Shown piece by piece: positions 48,951 to 62,267 of a DNA stretch of 64,000 nt. Numbering within the stretch: the first letter of the stretch is position 1; each line of letters opens with the position of its first letter. Both the position numbers and the translations under genes were made by a program. Origin of the DNA: Odiellus spinosus (lineage: Eukaryota > Arthropoda > Arachnida > Opiliones > Phalangiidae); assembly GCA_963920705.1 (NCBI GenBank), contig OY987227.1, positions 9,217,602 through 9,281,601 on the forward strand. Reading direction: 5' to 3'. The notes below the pieces were generated by a model, which made no database searches, was not told the DNA's origin, and worked only from the letters and a program-made list of their open reading frames with translations.

Positions 48951-49362
48951 GAAAAAATTCAAATAAGCCAATATTATAATGAGAAAAATTCAAATAGGCC
49001 AATATTGTAATGAGAAAAATTCAAATAGGCCAATATTCTAATGAGAAAAATTAAATTAGGGCAATATTCTAACGAGAAAAATTAAAATGGGCCCATATTC
49101 TAACGAGAAAATTTTAAATATGCCTATATTCTAACGAGAAAAATTAAAATAGATCGATATTCTAAAGAAAAAAAATAAAATAGGCCAATATAGTCTAACG
49201 AGAAAAATTAAAATAGATCGATATTCTAAAGAAAAAAAATTAAAATAGGCCGATAGTCTAACGAGAAAAATTAAAATAGGCCAATATTCTAATGATAAAA
49301 ATTAAATTAGGTCAGTAGTCTAACGAGAAAAATTAAAATAGGCCAATATTCTAATGAACACA
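48951..49362. repeat. ~31-bp minisatellite, ~13 units
   Basis: The unit is GAGAAAAATTAAAATAGGCC plus AATATTCTAAC, with variation in the GGCC/GATC/GTCA position. A sub-pattern of two alternating units (AGGCC and AGATCG types) is visible at 49140-49260. A more degenerate tail runs to ~49625. Confidence 0.85.
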
Positions 49363-50994
49363 ATAGGGTGGCGTACTAAATAAAAATTAAAATAACAGAC
49401 TAAATAATTAAGATAAAATGAGAAATAAACAAATTAATTTGAAGGAAAATATTGCGGGAAGTTAAAATGTCTTAAACAATTCGATAAAAGTTGAAATCGG
49501 CTAAAAAATTCTGGAAAATTAAAAAGAGATAAAAATGACAATTGGAAAATGAAAACTAGGGCAAAATGCCAGTGTGTGAAGTAAAAATAGGCGAAAATGT
49601 CGTGTGGAAAATTAAAATTAGGCATAATGTCAAGAAAATATATTATTAAATATAATTATTATTAAAAATATCCAAAAACTTTGTTTTAAGTCGGTCAATA
49701 AAATTCAAATTCCTTTTGACTAACTTCAAATTAAATTTAAATTTTCGGCATCGTATTTACGGTATATTTTCCATAGAAAATATTTGGAAACTTACGTCAT
49801 AGAGACTTTATCCAGGAGGGCTTCGAATTCAACCTTTATTCAAATTACAAATAAGCACTAAAAATTTGATATATTATAATATTATTCTGTGGCTATTTTT
49901 TCCACTCGATAAAGGCGTCGAAGGTGCGCGCGCGCGAGAGGTTTCCGTTATCTCTTTTGCATTATTTATTAAGCAAATTACAATATTGCATTTCACGGGG
50001 CGAAGGGAATAATTTTGACAGATAATTGTGATGGCGCGTAATCCACCAGGCAAGCAACCTTCGAAAGTTTGCAATAATCCCGCAAATGCCTCTCCTCCTA
50101 TATGACTAATTAAAGATAAAAACTTGTGATCGTAACGTTGAAGGTAGACGTCTCATTTCGTTCTCACTCTCTCCTTCTCCTTGAGAATAATGAAATTCAT
50201 TCATAACATTAGACAGATGCGGTATTTGATTTTAATTATTTTTCTCTCTCTTAGACTAGCTCCGACTCTTTGTTAAAGGTGTAGTGAAATGTAATGTTCT
50301 TTAAAGTATTTTTTAATCAAAATATTCTCAAAAACACGGTATATAGAGATAGAGCTCGGAATCGGATATCCATTATCTTCCGTTATTCGTACATTTTCGG
50401 ATAAAAAATGAAATTTGTATATTCGTATTATTGTTAAATGTATAAGCTTTAGGCGCTTTATCTACGAACAAATTACTCGTATTCAAACGTATAACGATGG
50501 ATAAGAATATTCACATTTCAAGAATTAGTCTGAAATATGAGAAAATTATTTCAAATTGACTTTTAATTTGAAGAATATAAATAAAACAACGTAACTAAGA
50601 TTTTAAATCATCTTTTTATTCGTTATTTTTTAGGAAAATAAATTTTGAATTTTTTTATCCGAACGTGTAACGCGGATAATATTTTAAGATAAGGCCATTT
50701 ATGGATTAAAACGGATATGGATTGTTTTTTTTTTTTTTTTTTTTTTTTTTTCTTTCTTTTACTTCATCTTCGAATAAGTTAACTCGAATTAAATATAGTC
50801 TTTTTAATTAAAAGGGATAATATACATCAGAATTTAGTAGATTTTATACAATTAATAAAAATTATACGATAATCTTTTAAATTTACAAATGATTTTCTAT
50901 CGTTTTCTAACTTTCCCAATAGCAAATAAAAATTACAAACCAATTTTAAGCTAGAAATCTATTTTATTTTTTAACTTATACACGAATAGTACGC

Positions 50995-51424
50995 TTAAGG
51001 GAGAATGAAAGGCCGAAACAACCTATTTTTAATCGATTAAGAATGCTAAAATAATGAGAAAAACAATAATATAACTCACCAAAAATATTTCGTTATTTTA
51101 TAATCAATTTCCACGACCTGTATTTTTTAATATTCGCGGCTGTTCTTGTTGCCAATCACGAGCTAGTACGCGTATTTTAAAAATACGCGTGCTCGCTCGT
51201 GATTGGCGACAAGAACAGCCACGAATATTAAAAAATACAGGTCGTGCTAGCCTAGTTCACCGAGCTAGGCAGCCAAGGCTCAGCATCTGCTAGTTTCGGA
51301 ACTTTGGAAATTGATTATAAAATAACGAAATATTTTTGGTGAGTTATATTATTGTTTTTCTCATTATTTTAGCATTCTTTATCGATTAAAAATAGGTTGT
51401 TTCGGCCTTTCATTCTCCCTTTAA
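50995..51424. mobile_element. Foldback MITE, family A
   Basis: Arms of ~130 bp: TTAAGGGAGAATGAAAGGCC pairs with GGCCTTTCATTCTCCCTTTA; AATAATATAACTCACCAAAA pairs with TTTTGGTGAGTTATATTATT. The inner half is a second palindrome (CCTGTATTTTTTAATATTCG with CGAATATTAAAAAATACAGG, centred on ACGCGTATTTTAAAAATACG). The end of a related unit is at 192-235. Non-coding. Confidence 0.85.
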
Positions 51425-51570
51425 GGGAGAATTCAACATAACAAATGATTTTTTATCGATTCCTTATCGTTTAAATAGACCTAATCCAACAGTAAAGTTT
51501 TTTTTACAAAAAAATATTAAACTAGAAATAAATTTAAAACTTACCATCAGAATAGGCTTAGCTGGATTCT
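51421..51570. mobile_element. Half of a MITE-B, abutting family A
   Basis: Starts TTAAGGGAGAATTCAAC and shares TTTTTTATCGATTCCTTATC and AATAGGCTTAGCTGGATTC with 3233-3674. Only one half remains, placed directly after the family A end and sharing its TTAA. Confidence 0.8.
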
Positions 51571-51869
51571 ATTCGCTTTCTGATTGGTTAAATTGATAAT
51601 GACTCTGATATCGGTCTTTTCATCATACCTTTATGTCTGTTTCACAGTATCTTATTTTAGTTTCCCCTGGTTTTGGGCCTATGATTCGTTTCTACTCGTA
51701 CCTCAAGTATAACCTTGTTTTTCACTACAGCTAAAACTGAAACTTCGTAGCCTTAATTACAGTTTTTATATTACTTAATAACTTCCTTAATTATCTTAAG
51801 TAATGGTATAAGCTCTGATTTTTTTTTTTTTTTTTTTTTCTTCTCTTTGGCCATATGGGTTTTTTATTC

Positions 51870-51875
<6 letters not shown>

Positions 51876-51911
<36 letters not shown>
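51876..51911. repeat. (AT)n microsatellite
   Basis: About 18 AT dinucleotides, 40 bp after a ~22-base T run (51818-51839). A smaller TATA-type repeat is at 43053-43075. Confidence 0.9.
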
Positions 51912-51918
<7 letters not shown>

Positions 51919-52429
51919 ATTAACCACAACTAAACCTCGTTTTCAATTGAAATTTTTTTTGGACCAAGAAACGAGGTTTTGCTTTTAAACAAAGTTGATG
52001 CTTAAATCAAAATTTAGAAGTCTATTTTTAATTAGTAACTAATAAACCCTTAAATAAAATAACCGGATTATTTAAAGGATTATCATTTCTCCAAAGATGT
52101 GAAATTTTTGTTGAGGAACCTTTCTAATTTAAAACATTCTTGCTTTTGAAGGCCAATAAGTATTTTTTCGAGATTTTTTGATACTATTTATTAAAATCTA
52201 TAATAAAAATTCTACACCTGGGTTGACGCGTTTTTTAGAATTTTTAAAATTAAAAATGCCAAAAATATATATTTTTCCCGATTGATAACCTTCAATGATT
52301 GTGGATCGTAATTAATGAAAAGTTTCAAATTAAGGGGTTTTCTGTATGAAAGGGAAACTTGGAGCTAGAAATGGAACAGCGTTTGAATTTTTTTTTTTTC
52401 GGAATCACCAATAAAAAACGTATTCCAGA

Positions 52430-52691
52430 ATTTTTAGACACGTTTTTGGTGTTTAAATTAATTTCTAAATTTTGTTTAAATTTCTATAAAAGTAAATATA
52501 AATTCGGACCAATCGTATTATTTCAGCCTTCAACGGTGTTTGTAATGCCAAAACATTAAAAGAATAGGCCGGCGTAACCTAAGAACATTACAACCACTGA
52601 TGAAGGCTGAAATATTATGATTGATCCGAATTTATATTTACTCTTTTTGTCAAGTTTTACCAAACTTTAGAAAAACGTGTCTAAAAATTCT
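52430..52691. mobile_element. Foldback segment within a MITE-I-like repeat
   Basis: Outer arms GAATTTTTAGACACGTTTTT and AAAAACGTGTCTAAAAATTC; inner arms AAATATAAATTCGGACCAAT and ATTGATCCGAATTTATATTT; then TTTCAGCCTTCA and TGAAGGCTGAAA. Flanking sequence (52171-52270 and 52700-52880) matches parts of the MITE-I family, so it is probably a nested or internal palindrome. Confidence 0.7.
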
Positions 52692-52881
52692 CAAATACTT
52701 TTTGGGCAAGATGATTCCGAAAATAAATTTAAAAGCTGTTCCATTTTAAGCTTTAAGCTTCCATTAAAGTAATTACGCGAAAACGACCCCGTGAAAGCGA
52801 CCGTCTCACGTTCATATATTTTTAACGAATTTTAAGGTTTTCCAAAAATGCTACTCCAAAATTCGTGACAGCTTCACTTTA

Positions 52882-53100
52882 AATAATTTACCAAAAATAT
52901 TTACTTTTCAATATCGTTGTTAATAATTTACCAAAAATGTTTACTTTTCAATATCGTAGTTAATAATTTACCAAAAATATTTACTTTTCAATATCGTAGT
53001 TAATAATGTACCAAAAATATTTACTTTTCAATATCGTAGTTAATAATTTACCAAAAGTTACTTTTCAATATCGTAGTTAATAATTTACCAATAATATAAT
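52882..53100. repeat. 40-bp tandem repeat, ~5.5 units
   Basis: The unit is TAATAATTTACCAAAAATAT plus TTACTTTTCAATATCGTAGT. One unit has lost about five bases. It begins right after the CACTTTAAA end of the MITE-I-like repeat. Confidence 0.88.
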
Positions 53101-55839
53101 TTAAATAGTTTAGTAAGAATCCTGTATTTTAAAATAGATAAACCGCTTTATTTGTAGTATAGGCCTATTATTGCTGATTCTGATCCCTATAGTTATCGTA
53201 TTTCTGCAAGGCGTTTATTTGTTCCTTCAGGCGAATATTATTTTTACAGAAAACAGAGTGATTGAGTGAAGCTCGGTATAGGGTAGAGGAAGGTGCTGAA
53301 CAGAATTTCTTAGATCAAAGACGGGAAAATATTTCTGCGAAACTCGGATACTGTTTTTCTACTAACGTCACTCTTCTAGATGCGTCCAGTACCAAAACTC
53401 GAAGGAGGGAAGAGGGATAGAAGGATATAGTGAAGGAAGCAGCTACTCTGTCCTCGGTTGTGTCCAGGGTGTAAAGATTATTACACTGGAAGCTATATTT
53501 TGTTCGCGAACGGTGTTATAATGAGGGAAAGGATAAGTCGGAGCATTACGATATGTTTAAACGTCATAGTTGCGAAACTAATACACTTTAAGTCTTTGAT
53601 ATCTTGGAGATAAGTGGGAGTCTAGCTTTGAACTTGTTGAAAATTTGGAATTGATTTTGACTGTATAAGCAAAAAAAGGAATTCGCCAACAGATTAGAAA
53701 CAGCTCTCCATCTTCAAAATATGTCTCTTCCTTGGTCCAATTCAGGCTCAGACTGCACTGGATACGAGGCTTACTCTCTAACAATATTTATACGTAGTTA
53801 CAAGCTTGAAAGTAATCAAAATTTTAGTTGGAAAACCAGTTTTTATACGGAACTTGAGGAATCTTCCAAGATTGCTAGGTTGTTTTCAATAGATATACGC
53901 GTGAAAGAGAAGTTTTCGACTTTCTTTTCTATACGAACAATATAATTTGCAACTTTAAAACGCGTCAAATTTTCCCTCAAAAGCTGTTCTTACTATATTA
54001 GATATTGTGTCCTTGTTAAGACTGTAAATTCCATTTGCTCCTCAGCCTCCCAAATTTTCTCTTTTCCATCGTCCTTCCTCTGGTTTTAAAAAAGTTGTTT
54101 CCATAGCAACCTCGGCATCTTTCCCAATCCTCTTAGTCTTCTTTGTCTCATCGTAAAGCTGTAGTAGAGTTTAAAGGTTGTTCCCATTGGTTTTTAATGG
54201 TAACTAGTATCCGCTATCTTTTTACCATCCGATTGTGATATAATCTGAGTGTGAAAAATTCCGTTAGTCGTCGGGAAAAGTTTCGGGGCGTTCCGAATAA
54301 CCAAATCTCGTCTATATCACTGAATTTGTTCTCGCGAGTGGCGCATATTTTTTGAATTTTGTTAGGTCCTTACCCTAGGCTCCACAGTTAACACACCCAT
54401 CTCGGTCAAGCTCTCTGGTTTGATTTCTTGGAGTGATATAGGAAGAACGTATCCGCGTCAAATTCCCTTATAGAGTTGAAAAGCAAAATGGCCGTTTAGC
54501 TTATAGAAAGGCTAGGAGTTGACATCACGTGGCTAAAATTTCACAGATTTGAACCTAATATCGATATTTGCCTCTCAAGTTGACTTTTTCGAAGATAAAA
54601 AACGCCCAAATGTTTTTTTTCTTCTTCCAAATTTTGATATTCAGTTTTTCGAAATTTCGCCGCGTCAACTGCTCTATACTCGAGGTCACTGTCACTTAAA
54701 ATACAACTAGAAAATAGTCTTATAAAGAAGCCCCTCCTATCCCAATTCTTGAAATTTCAGACGACGTTGAATGCGAGCTCTTATAGACAGGTCTTTTTCT
54801 CTGATTTGATCTCTTAGAGATATGGAAGAGAACATATTTTCTACGTGTTCAAATATTCTTAAATATTTATTGGATAAAAATATCTTAAATATATAAGGCA
54901 CTTTTAATTGAATAAGAAGTGTTAAATGTACGAAATGTTCTTTATTGTACGCTTGAAGAGGAACCTTATTTCATTGAAATATCTTTTTCTAAGTTTGAAT
55001 CGGAAATTCTTTTAAATGAAAATAGAAGGAATATTGGACTTATTGCCTTACTTTATTTCAAGTCGTAGCCAAAGAGCCTATCAAAACTTTATAAATTATC
55101 TTATTGGCTCTCTTGGATTGGCGTTCCTGACGTGACTGGCAAAAAAACATTTGCTTGTTCTGATTAGGACCCGGTTTTGCCTAAGGAAAATAAAACCCGC
55201 TTTCTCTTTCCTATCCCTTTATTTATGAATTTACAAATAAATTTTTAGGATATATAATCCTGTGTTGTAATTTATCGAAATGAAATATTCGAGCAAATCA
55301 TTTTTTTTTATATATAAAAACAAAATTATATAGAATTTTGAAAATAATTAGTTGTAAAATAATGAATTCTATAGAAATTAAATCGTGAATTATTCATAAG
55401 TTAAATTAACAAATTCGTGGTTTATAAATCGAGATGAATCGTGTACCGGGCACTCGATATTTTTTTCCGTGAATTCCCCCACTTAGTGTTTTTATTTTAG
55501 TCTCGTATACTATCCAACCGGAAAAAGGGTCTAATTTTGAATTCCTCGTAAATATACGGTGTTTAAATAAAACCGGAATTTCGTCCCATTAGACATTTAC
55601 CCTTTCCTCTTATATCCCGCTTAATTTCGCGTACGCTCGGTGAATAAATTTGAAACTCGATCGACATTCGTAAATATTTCCTCCGGACATTTTACCGATT
55701 ATTAACCTCAAAATGAAATCGTTTTTGAACATTTAAACCGCCCAGTAGTCTTTAAGAATTTTTAAATGACGTCTCGTTTTAAACTCGTTTATCGAAACTA
55801 TCTCCTCTTAGTAAGAATATAATGGCTGAAAACGAAGCC

Positions 55840-56120
55840 GCTATTAATTTCTACTCTTTTTGGGTTTGGCGGGAAAAGATATTTCTTTTTCTCCGCGGCT
55901 CTCGAGCCTCCTCCTTCGTCTCGCGCTCTTTTCGGTTGTCATGACTACCGTCTACGGGCTTCGTTTTATCTCGGCTCCGCGGGGGAGGTTAAGTAAACGC
56001 TCGCGCCATCGGGGATGGAAGGAATGAGTGGGTCTAAAAGCGCGGGAAATTGACCCCGCTCGCGCTCTACGCTGTTCCATCAGCAGACTCTTTCTCCACC
56101 CCCTCTCCCATTTCTGCCAC
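55840..56120 (+). promoter_or_regulatory. CpG-rich promoter-like block with E2F-type site
   Basis: TTTGGCGGGAAA at 55865-55876 is a full E2F/DP consensus. It is followed by CpG-rich sequence (CTCCGCGGCTCTCGAG, CTCGCGCTCTTTTCGG, CGCTCGCGCCATCGGGG) and CT-rich stretches. This is unusual against the AT-rich intron. An ATG at 55940 opens only a short frame. It could be another internal promoter; evidence is compositional only. Confidence 0.35.
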
Positions 56121-57942
56121 ATCTAAAGGGCTAGTCTCGTTGAAATATAAACTAATTTAAATAAATTACAATGTCGTCACGCTGTTTAATAATATTCGAT
56201 TTTTAGAGACGTTTTAACAATGTGTTCTATATTCTATGTCAAAGGTTAAAGGTAGAATAAATCCTGACAACATATGATTTTCTATTGATTCTTTATCCTT
56301 CATATAAGCCAAATCCACTAGTAAATTAAATATAATAGAATTTAATATTTAACATGCTGGGAAAGTAGACTTATCAAGGATTTAAAAATATGATATCTAT
56401 CTTAATATTTGTTTAAATTTGTTTATTTCGCGAATAAGGCGTATGACAACGATAAGGAATTTATACAAAATCACTCGCTGTCTAACTTAATTCTTCCTTT
56501 ACATAATATATATTCAAATAATAGTAGTCTTCCAAGGGAGTTAGCAACGTTGAAAATATTTGTCAAAGATCTTATTCACGACGACAACAAGATTTTCTCT
56601 TTAATCTTCCATGATGTGTAGTAATTACTTCGAATGAGAGTAAAGTCCGTCCGTCCTTGATTACGCTTGTGGGCTGATGAATTGGTTTTTAGTTACGCCA
56701 AAATTTGTTCTTTTCAGTCGCTATTTCGTTCTGTTCGACGCCACCACTGTCTAAGGCTGGGATACTTACGCGAAACTGTCAGATGATCATACTAAATGAA
56801 AGCCAGACGTAATATCATGGATTACGAATAATAATGGGAGGACCAGAAGTCATCTGGGAACTTTGCTCCCTTGTTTTAATTTACTTAACTTCGACCGCGA
56901 AAACAAGTCGTCAAGCAAACCATCTTGTTATTTTTACGGGCGAATTTCCCTTTGACTTCAGTTTTCCTAAGGGGGGAGGGAGTGGGCGTTATATAGGAGG
57001 TACTATTGGCTTTCAATTATATCAACCCAGTTTCATCCTTACCAATATCGTGGTATAAGAGTATAGATACTCCGGTCGTTCCTCCGTCCAAAGATCGTAA
57101 AACCGCCAGTTTCTAATGTTTATAGTCAACATTAAATCGCTAAACACAATTTTATCTTCCCAAGGCATGATGGGGACATCTTTGAAAAGGGGCCCCATTT
57201 TTGCGTCAATTCGATTGGGCGGGGCTATCTTTCGCGATAAAACTATGATAAAACTACGCACTCTGTTTGCTACTTTGTTGTTAATACTCGATTAATACCC
57301 TAAGTCATGGGTTTCAGTTTTATTATCTGATGATATTAAGGTTCCGGTCCAGTTAGGCTTAACGTAAGTTTGACGGATTACTTCTAAAATTGGGAAATAT
57401 GATATTTACTCGGTAATTAACGGCTTAGATCTTATTATGTGGTTTACTTAGCTGAATTATATCGTTAAAACGAAGAATATATATGAAACGGTGCTAAATT
57501 TAAATAAAATCAAATTTATTATTAGTTACGCTTTATCTTTAATTGATCAGTATCGTGTTTTTAGCTTCAAGGTTTTTTTTTTAAGTAACTAAAGCCAGCT
57601 CAACAAGTGCAAAAATGAAATGAAAACGTTTTGGGAACTTGGGTCAAGTGTCATCTTCAGTGTATTTAGTTTAGAATGAGAAATAAGGGGGATTTTATAC
57701 TTTTAAAACCATGAGTTTTATACAATTTCACATTTGAAACCCATATTTTCATATATTTCTAAAAACATTTTTCCTATAAATCAATGGAAAATTTCCTATT
57801 TTCCTATAATTATTTTAGTTTTTCTGCTAAATCTTATTAATTCTAGATGGAAACATCGTCCGCTAAGTTGTTATCTTACAGCGAATTATACTCGCGGCGC
57901 TCTAAAACGAGAGAAATCACTTTTGAGAGCGAGTTTTGTTAC

Positions 57943-58719
57943 ACAGGGTTGCCACAGGTCAGGGAAAACAGGGAAAAGTCAGGGAATTTGAAAATGAACC
58001 AAAAAAGTCAGGGAATTTAAATACATTTTAAAAAGTCAGGGAATTTAAATACATTTTAAAAAGTCAGGGAATTTAAATACATTTTAAAAAGTCAGGGAAT
58101 TTAAATACATTTTAAAAAGTCAGGGAATTTAAATACATTTTAAAAAGTCAGGGAATTTAAATACATTTTAAAAAGTCAGGGAATTTAAATACATTTTAAA
58201 AAGTCAGGGAATTTAAATACATTTTAAAAAGTCAGGGAATTTAAATACATTTTAAAAAGTCAGGGAATTTAAATACATTTTAAAAAGTCAGGGAATTTAA
58301 ATACATTTTAAAAAGTCAGGGAATTTAAATACATTTTAAAAAGTCAGGGAATTTAAATACATTTTAAAAAGTCAGGGAATTTAAATACATTTTAAAAAGT
58401 CAGAGAATTTAAATACATTTTAAAAAGTCAGGGAATTTAAATACATTTTAAAAAGTCAGGGAATTTAAAGATCTTTCAAGAAGCCAGGGAATTACAATCA
58501 TTATCTACAGAAAAGATTTGAAGCTGACCGTGTCATTTGTATAGATTAGAAAAAAGATACGCGTGCAAAAAGTTTGGCGAACGCAATTATATAAAAAATA
58601 AAAGGTTAAACATTGGGTAGTATTAGCTGAAACAGTCAGGGAAAATCATTGGAAACAGTCAGGGAGAAACCTGGAAAAGTCAGGGAATTTGAATCTGAAA
58701 AAACAGAGGCAACCCTGTT
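57943..58719. mobile_element. CAGGGTTGCC element with internal 28-bp array
   Basis: The termini ACAGGGTTGCC and GGCAACCCTGT are inverted repeats. The interior is built of GTCAGGGAATTT words. From 58007 to 58454, 16 almost identical units of 28 bp (GTCAGGGAATTTAAATACAT plus TTTAAAAA) have been amplified, with one G-to-A variant. A second, unarrayed start (CAGGGTTGCCACAG) follows at 58728. Non-coding; superfamily unknown. Confidence 0.8.
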
Positions 58720-60919
58720 ATATATATCAGGGTTGCCACAGATATCGAAAACCTAGAAAAGTCTGGGAATTTTGAAATTATCCAAAGGTTAGGGAAAAGT
58801 TGGGGAACTTTAATATTGACCCAAAAAATTGTTAAATCTATTATTTTTCGGTTGATTAAACCTAATTAGTTCTAAAATTAATTTTCTATCGGTTCTGTTT
58901 GGCGAATTAGACCTTGTATCTTTGAAGTTATCAAATTGCTGCGTGAAAGAAACGTTGATAAAATAATTTCTAGTTTCTATGGCCTTAACAAACCGGGTCC
59001 TAGTCTGTCGATGTGGACAAAATCTAATAAACTGCTACAAGTATAAAGCCATCTTTCACGGAAAATTTCCTCTTTCTTCTCAAAGTCTGGATAACATAAT
59101 TCTCTTTACTTACGTTCTAAATGAGTTTACAAAACAGCCACTATTGACGCGTATTAATACGCTATATTAAATCTCATAGATGATAAAAATAGTTCTTTTC
59201 AACTTATCTCGAGCTCTAATAATGTAACATCTTTCCTTTTATCAGAAGACTGTAACATATATTTTTTGTTCGGTTCATCTTCCGTGTATACTCCGTTAAC
59301 AATCATAAAAGTTACCTAAAATTCTATTAAAAACCTGTTTTTCTATTGGAATATAAGTGACTTCTGAAGTTGTATCTGTAGAGTATAAGAAATCGGCAGC
59401 TTTCTGCCTTGGCTGTATTAATTCAAAAAGAAAAAATAGTACGGTGTGCCGGCTTCCTTTACACGAAGGACCATTTACTTTATAGGAAAAGGGGGTGTCA
59501 TGTGTGAGATCATATATATATAGATGGGCAAGAAAAAAATTACTGAAGCCCAATCTATTTATGCCCACCCCCGCTCTGGTAGAGTATTGGAATCAGGTTG
59601 ATTTTGCAGCGCGTACAAAGCTAGATTTTCCCCTGATATCTCTTCGATTCTTTGATATAGATTTAATTGTAAAATAGCGCTGTTACAGTAGGCGAATTCA
59701 ACCTGATCCAACACGGTACCTTTTTCCCATCTATTGTTCATCCTCTTGATCTTCTGTTCTTGTACTTTCGTGGCTTAATAGTAGTTGACATAATGGGTAA
59801 ATGCTAAGGCGGATTGATACATAATGTTTAACTAGATAGAAAAGAATTGTCTTTACTCACCTCCTCCTCGAATGATGAAAAGATATTAGGTTTTTCGATC
59901 GACAATCAATATAATTATCATGCTGGTGGAAAAACAGCGGGGGTGTATGTAGGCCCCCTTTTTTTAAAAGGCCAAGGTTTCCCCATACACTTTGATATCG
60001 AGTCTCCTCCTCCTGTCTCGTCTCTCCTTCTATAGGAAGATATCTTTAACGATATGGACTCTTTGAGAAAAATCTAAAGATTTTTTTTTTGAAAGGTGTC
60101 TATAGGCATAGTCCTAAACGTGAGAAGTTCAGCCAAGCAGAGCAGTTGGCCATGACAGCTAACCCCCTGTCATCAATTACATATTTTTTTATAACATAAA
60201 TTTAATCTTATCTTTTATTAAAAAAAAAGTCTAACCATTTTGGATAAATGGATTTTATAGACGAGATTATGTCTAAAAAACGCCTATTTTTAGTTTATAG
60301 TTTTAAAGATAAGGTGAAATAAGGATTGTATCATCGCGTTAGAGGTTATAAAATAGATTACAAGCACATTTTTCTCCTGTAGACATATTTTGGCCAACTT
60401 AGTCTGATAAGCTTCTAAGTTGATCATGGTATTATTTTTCTCTTGGTTTTCAAAGGTGACTCTTTAACCCACATTAATTAACAGGCTTCAAGTAACAGAA
60501 ATGAATTTGATAAACGTTTCTCTTGGAAAAGCGAAAGCAAAAGCTTGGAAAACTTAATTGAAAACGGGGCTTTTGTCTAAACAGGAAAGATATACTTAAG
60601 GGGCTAATACCTCCATGTATTTTCAATGAGCCCCTGTAGAAGTGTTTCACTTACAATGCAACCGTGTTCAAGGGAAAGCTGAACGTTTTATGTTACGAAA
60701 CGAATCGCTGGGAGTAAAAACATAAATCTCCAGATGCTCCAGTTCCAAGGCTGAACCTTCTATACTCTGCTAGTTAATTTTTTTCACCATATTGCTTGAA
60801 ATCCAAGGAATATAATGTTATACATCAGTCAAAAAAGAAAAATATTTGCCAGATAGGCAGAAAGTTGACATCTCACGTTCGGTAGGCGGTCTTTCCAGCC
60901 TTGTTTCGGTTCTGTTTCC

Positions 60920-62267
60920 TACTTCAGCCAATCAATACACCAATTTCCTTTCGCTCAAGGCTTAGTTTTGATGGCCATTCTTAGTTTTAGTCCAGCCCGC
61001 TTCTTCCCCTTTTGATACGAAAGCGAACTCTCTGTATGTCCTCAGCAGCCGTATGTTATGTTTACGCGTAATATATTTTGACAAGAAAACGGTCAAACAT
61101 AATATATACGCGACGAGATAGTTGTTTTAATATATCAGACCTTCGCGAAAACGAGATACTATAAGTCTAACAATATCGGTTTTCTTTGGCGGGAAAAAAG
61201 GGCGCGTCTTTCAAGATTAATTCAGTCCAAGATTTCATTGGTCCCTAAAACTATCTCTATTATAAATAGTTTTAAGATACAAAGGGTTTAAACCTTAACC
61301 CCGTATTAACATCTCCGACTGATTCCGTATCTGATCGTGTCGCCCGATTAATTATTACCGAATTTCTCTATAATATTTTTGTCGGGTCAAGGATATCCGC
61401 GACTTTTATTTTTATCGTTTTATTTTAAGCGATTATTACGATATTAGGCCTACTTTAAAAGACGGTTTAATGAACCATTGGTGTTAACTATCGCGTTAGG
61501 CGTCAATCGTAATTTAAAACGGATACGAGATGAAGAGGAAAAAATGAATTCCCAAATAATATATATTGATTTTCGATATCCGAGCCAAAATTTACTCTTT
61601 CGTAATGCGTCCCAAAATGAGACTGAAATGGATAATTGACTAGGGTTGTCACGAATCAGGGATAATCTGGAAAAGTTCGGGGAATTTTAAATGCTATGAA
61701 ATTTGGTTCAAAATGTCAGGGAAATGTCAAGAAATTTTAAGATTGATCCAAATTTGTATAAATTTTCCAAACTTCTGGAATTTGACCTGATTATATTTTT
61801 GGAACAATTTTCAAATTCCCTGACTTTTTCCTTACTTTTAAACGCTAGCCTTTTAATTAAATTTCAGGGAATTTGAAAATTAGTCAAAAAGATCAGGGAA
61901 TTGTGTCAGGAAACTAGGTATTTCTCTCAAGATGGCTCGTTCCAAATGATAGTCATTTGGTCAATGAACATGTTTAAAACAGGTGTAGGTATTTGAAATG
62001 CAAATTTTATGGCAAAACTTTTGACCTAATTTTTAGGCCTAACAATAAATTATAACATCCATTTCATGCATCGTCTCTTGAATATACACGGCCCATTTCA
62101 TTTCTGTCTAAGCGTACTAAAATTTATCTCCGACGCGCTTATGTTTCTAGCGTTCAGTCACAATCTTAGCGAGAGAGAGATGAAGTTTAGGGTTTTGATC
62201 TACGCGGATTATCTCCGCGGGGGAGTACTCTTTAAGATGGACGGAAAGCGAGTCGGGCCTATTGGTG
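60920..62267 (+). promoter_or_regulatory. Putative internal promoter and 5' UTR of the short MAST form
   Basis: Lies directly before the alternative first exon. It contains CAGCCAATCAATACACCAAT (CCAAT-type words, ~60926) and TTTGGCGGGAAA at 61185-61196, a complete E2F/DP consensus, followed by GGGCGCG. The coding frame has a stop (TGA) at 62196-62198, and composition becomes CpG-rich from ~62130. The transcription start is unknown. A CAGGGAA-family remnant lies at 61640-61915. Confidence 0.4.

Noticed and set aside
59495-59741. Overlapping 60-codon frames on both strands
   Set aside because: No family resemblance, no repeat relation, and the size is what chance gives in AT-rich DNA.
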